A stretch of DNA of 64,000 bases, from NCBI GenBank assembly GCA_050249415.1, contig JBFWQO010000004.1, positions 186,001-250,000 on the forward strand. The letters are read 5' to 3'. This DNA is from CADEFQ01 sp050249415 (GTDB taxonomy: Bacteria > Pseudomonadota > Gammaproteobacteria > Steroidobacterales > Steroidobacteraceae). Shown one piece after another: positions 63,606 through 64,000 of this stretch (its first letter is position 1; every line of letters begins with the position of its first letter). The translations under genes and the position numbers were made by a program. The notes beneath the pieces are model-generated. The model was not told where the DNA came from. It worked only from the letters and a program-made list of their open reading frames with translations, and did not search any database.

Positions 63606-64000
63606 ATGAGCGAACCCCGTAACTGGCCCGTCGTACCCGCAGGCAGCCTCGATATCGACCTGGTCGGGGACTTCTCGTGCCCCTGGAGCTTCCTCGGCAC
63701 CCGCCGGCTCGCGCGCGCGCTCGGGCATCTCCACGGAGTCACGGTGCGCGAACTGCGCTGGCATCCGCTGCGCCTGCTGCGGCCCGATGCGCCGGGCGCG
63801 TCCGCCGCCGCACCCGCGCAGTGGCGCGAGCACCTGGCGCTGCGCCTGCCGAAGGGCGTCAGCGTCGAGCTCGCCGAATCGAGCCTCGCCGAAGCGGGCG
63901 AATCGCTCGGCATCCGCTTCGACTTTGCGCGCCTCGGCCGGTTGCCGGACACGACCGCTGCGCATCGCCTCGTCAAGCTCGCGGCCGAGGAGGGGCTCCA
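63606..64000 (+). CDS. DsbA-fold (FrnE/HCCA isomerase-like) protein, 5' part
   Basis: The first 131 residues of a thioredoxin-fold protein of the DsbA/2-hydroxychromene-2-carboxylate isomerase group; the rest is outside the window. It has IDLVGDFSCPWSFLGTRRLARAL, where CPWS holds one Cys instead of CxxC, then VRELRWHPLRLLRP and an alpha-helical insertion beginning with RFDFARLGRLPDTTAAHRLVKLA. That pattern fits FrnE-like proteins, which act as isomerases or glutathione-linked enzymes rather than disulfide oxidases. The ATG lies 31 nt after the previous gene. Confidence 0.82.
   Translation, partial: MSEPRNWPVVPAGSLDIDLVGDFSCPWSFLGTRRLARALGHLHGVTVRELRWHPLRLLRPDAPGASAAAPAQWREHLALRLPKGVSVELAESSLAEAGESLGIRFDFARLGRLPDTTAAHRLVKLAAEEGL

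Overview
The window is 64 kb of dense, very GC-rich chromosomal DNA from a Gammaproteobacterium. The evidence is gene content and order: ffh-rpsP-rimM-trmD-rplS, tRNA-Ser then 4.5S RNA then dnaX-ybaB-recR, orn divergent from rsgA, ppsA divergent from ppsR, and mlaFEDCB. The suf operon with SufU and SufT, the class I aldolase and the M48-PhoH-Bcp-GcvR-dapA block suggest a Xanthomonadales/Nevskiales/Steroidobacter-like lineage; that placement is inference. No gap between genes exceeds 300 bases. I saw no phage, insertion sequence, CRISPR array, toxin-antitoxin pair or biosynthetic cluster.

Layout. 1-3.9 kb: the end of a CNNM/CorC membrane protein, then the SRP protein and the S16/RimM/TrmD/L19 operon. 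4-10.3 kb: an SRPBCC protein, a secreted sugar-dehydrogenase-like protein, SppA, Kbl, a queuosine-precursor transporter and a DUF481 outer-membrane protein. 10.3-14.8 kb: proline and serine catabolism (putA-sdaA). 14.8-18.2 kb: a porin-response regulator-histidine kinase operon whose kinase frame is broken. 18.2-21.5 kb: typA, a MaoC-like enzyme and a SixA-like phosphatase. 21.5-27.7 kb: the SUF Fe-S operon (regulator-BCDS-U-T), divergent from fba at 27.8 kb. 28.9-32.7 kb: a complete Mla phospholipid-transport set. 32.7-38.4 kb: an M48 protease, PhoH, Bcp, GcvR, DapA and a small lipoprotein. 38.4-45.4 kb: tRNA-Ser, 4.5S RNA, dnaX-ybaB-recR, rsgA/orn and small metabolic genes. 45.4-50.1 kb: ppsA/ppsR, a DUF1249 gene and an unrecognised coiled-coil gene. 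50.1-57.7 kb: an RND efflux operon with two pump subunits and an adaptor. 57.7-64 kb: a Prc protease, an M28 peptidase, small membrane proteins, a Gfo/Idh/MocA dehydrogenase and the start of a DsbA-fold protein.

Most genes are housekeeping or cell-envelope functions. Envelope maintenance is over-represented: Mla, porin, RND pump, SppA, M48 and Prc. Many genes overlap their neighbour by 4 nt (ATGA/GTGA), which points to translational coupling.

The unexplained signals are non-coding. (1) Degenerate 7-bp tandem-repeat patches occur at seven places; one encodes part of serine dehydratase and others supply stop codons or abut start codons. (2) A recurrent -10 box lies 5-10 nt before the start codon of at least nine genes, which predicts leaderless mRNAs. 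(3) A perfect 16-bp inverted repeat overlaps a strong promoter for the efflux operon. (4) A Rrf2/IscR-type operator lies over the suf promoter.
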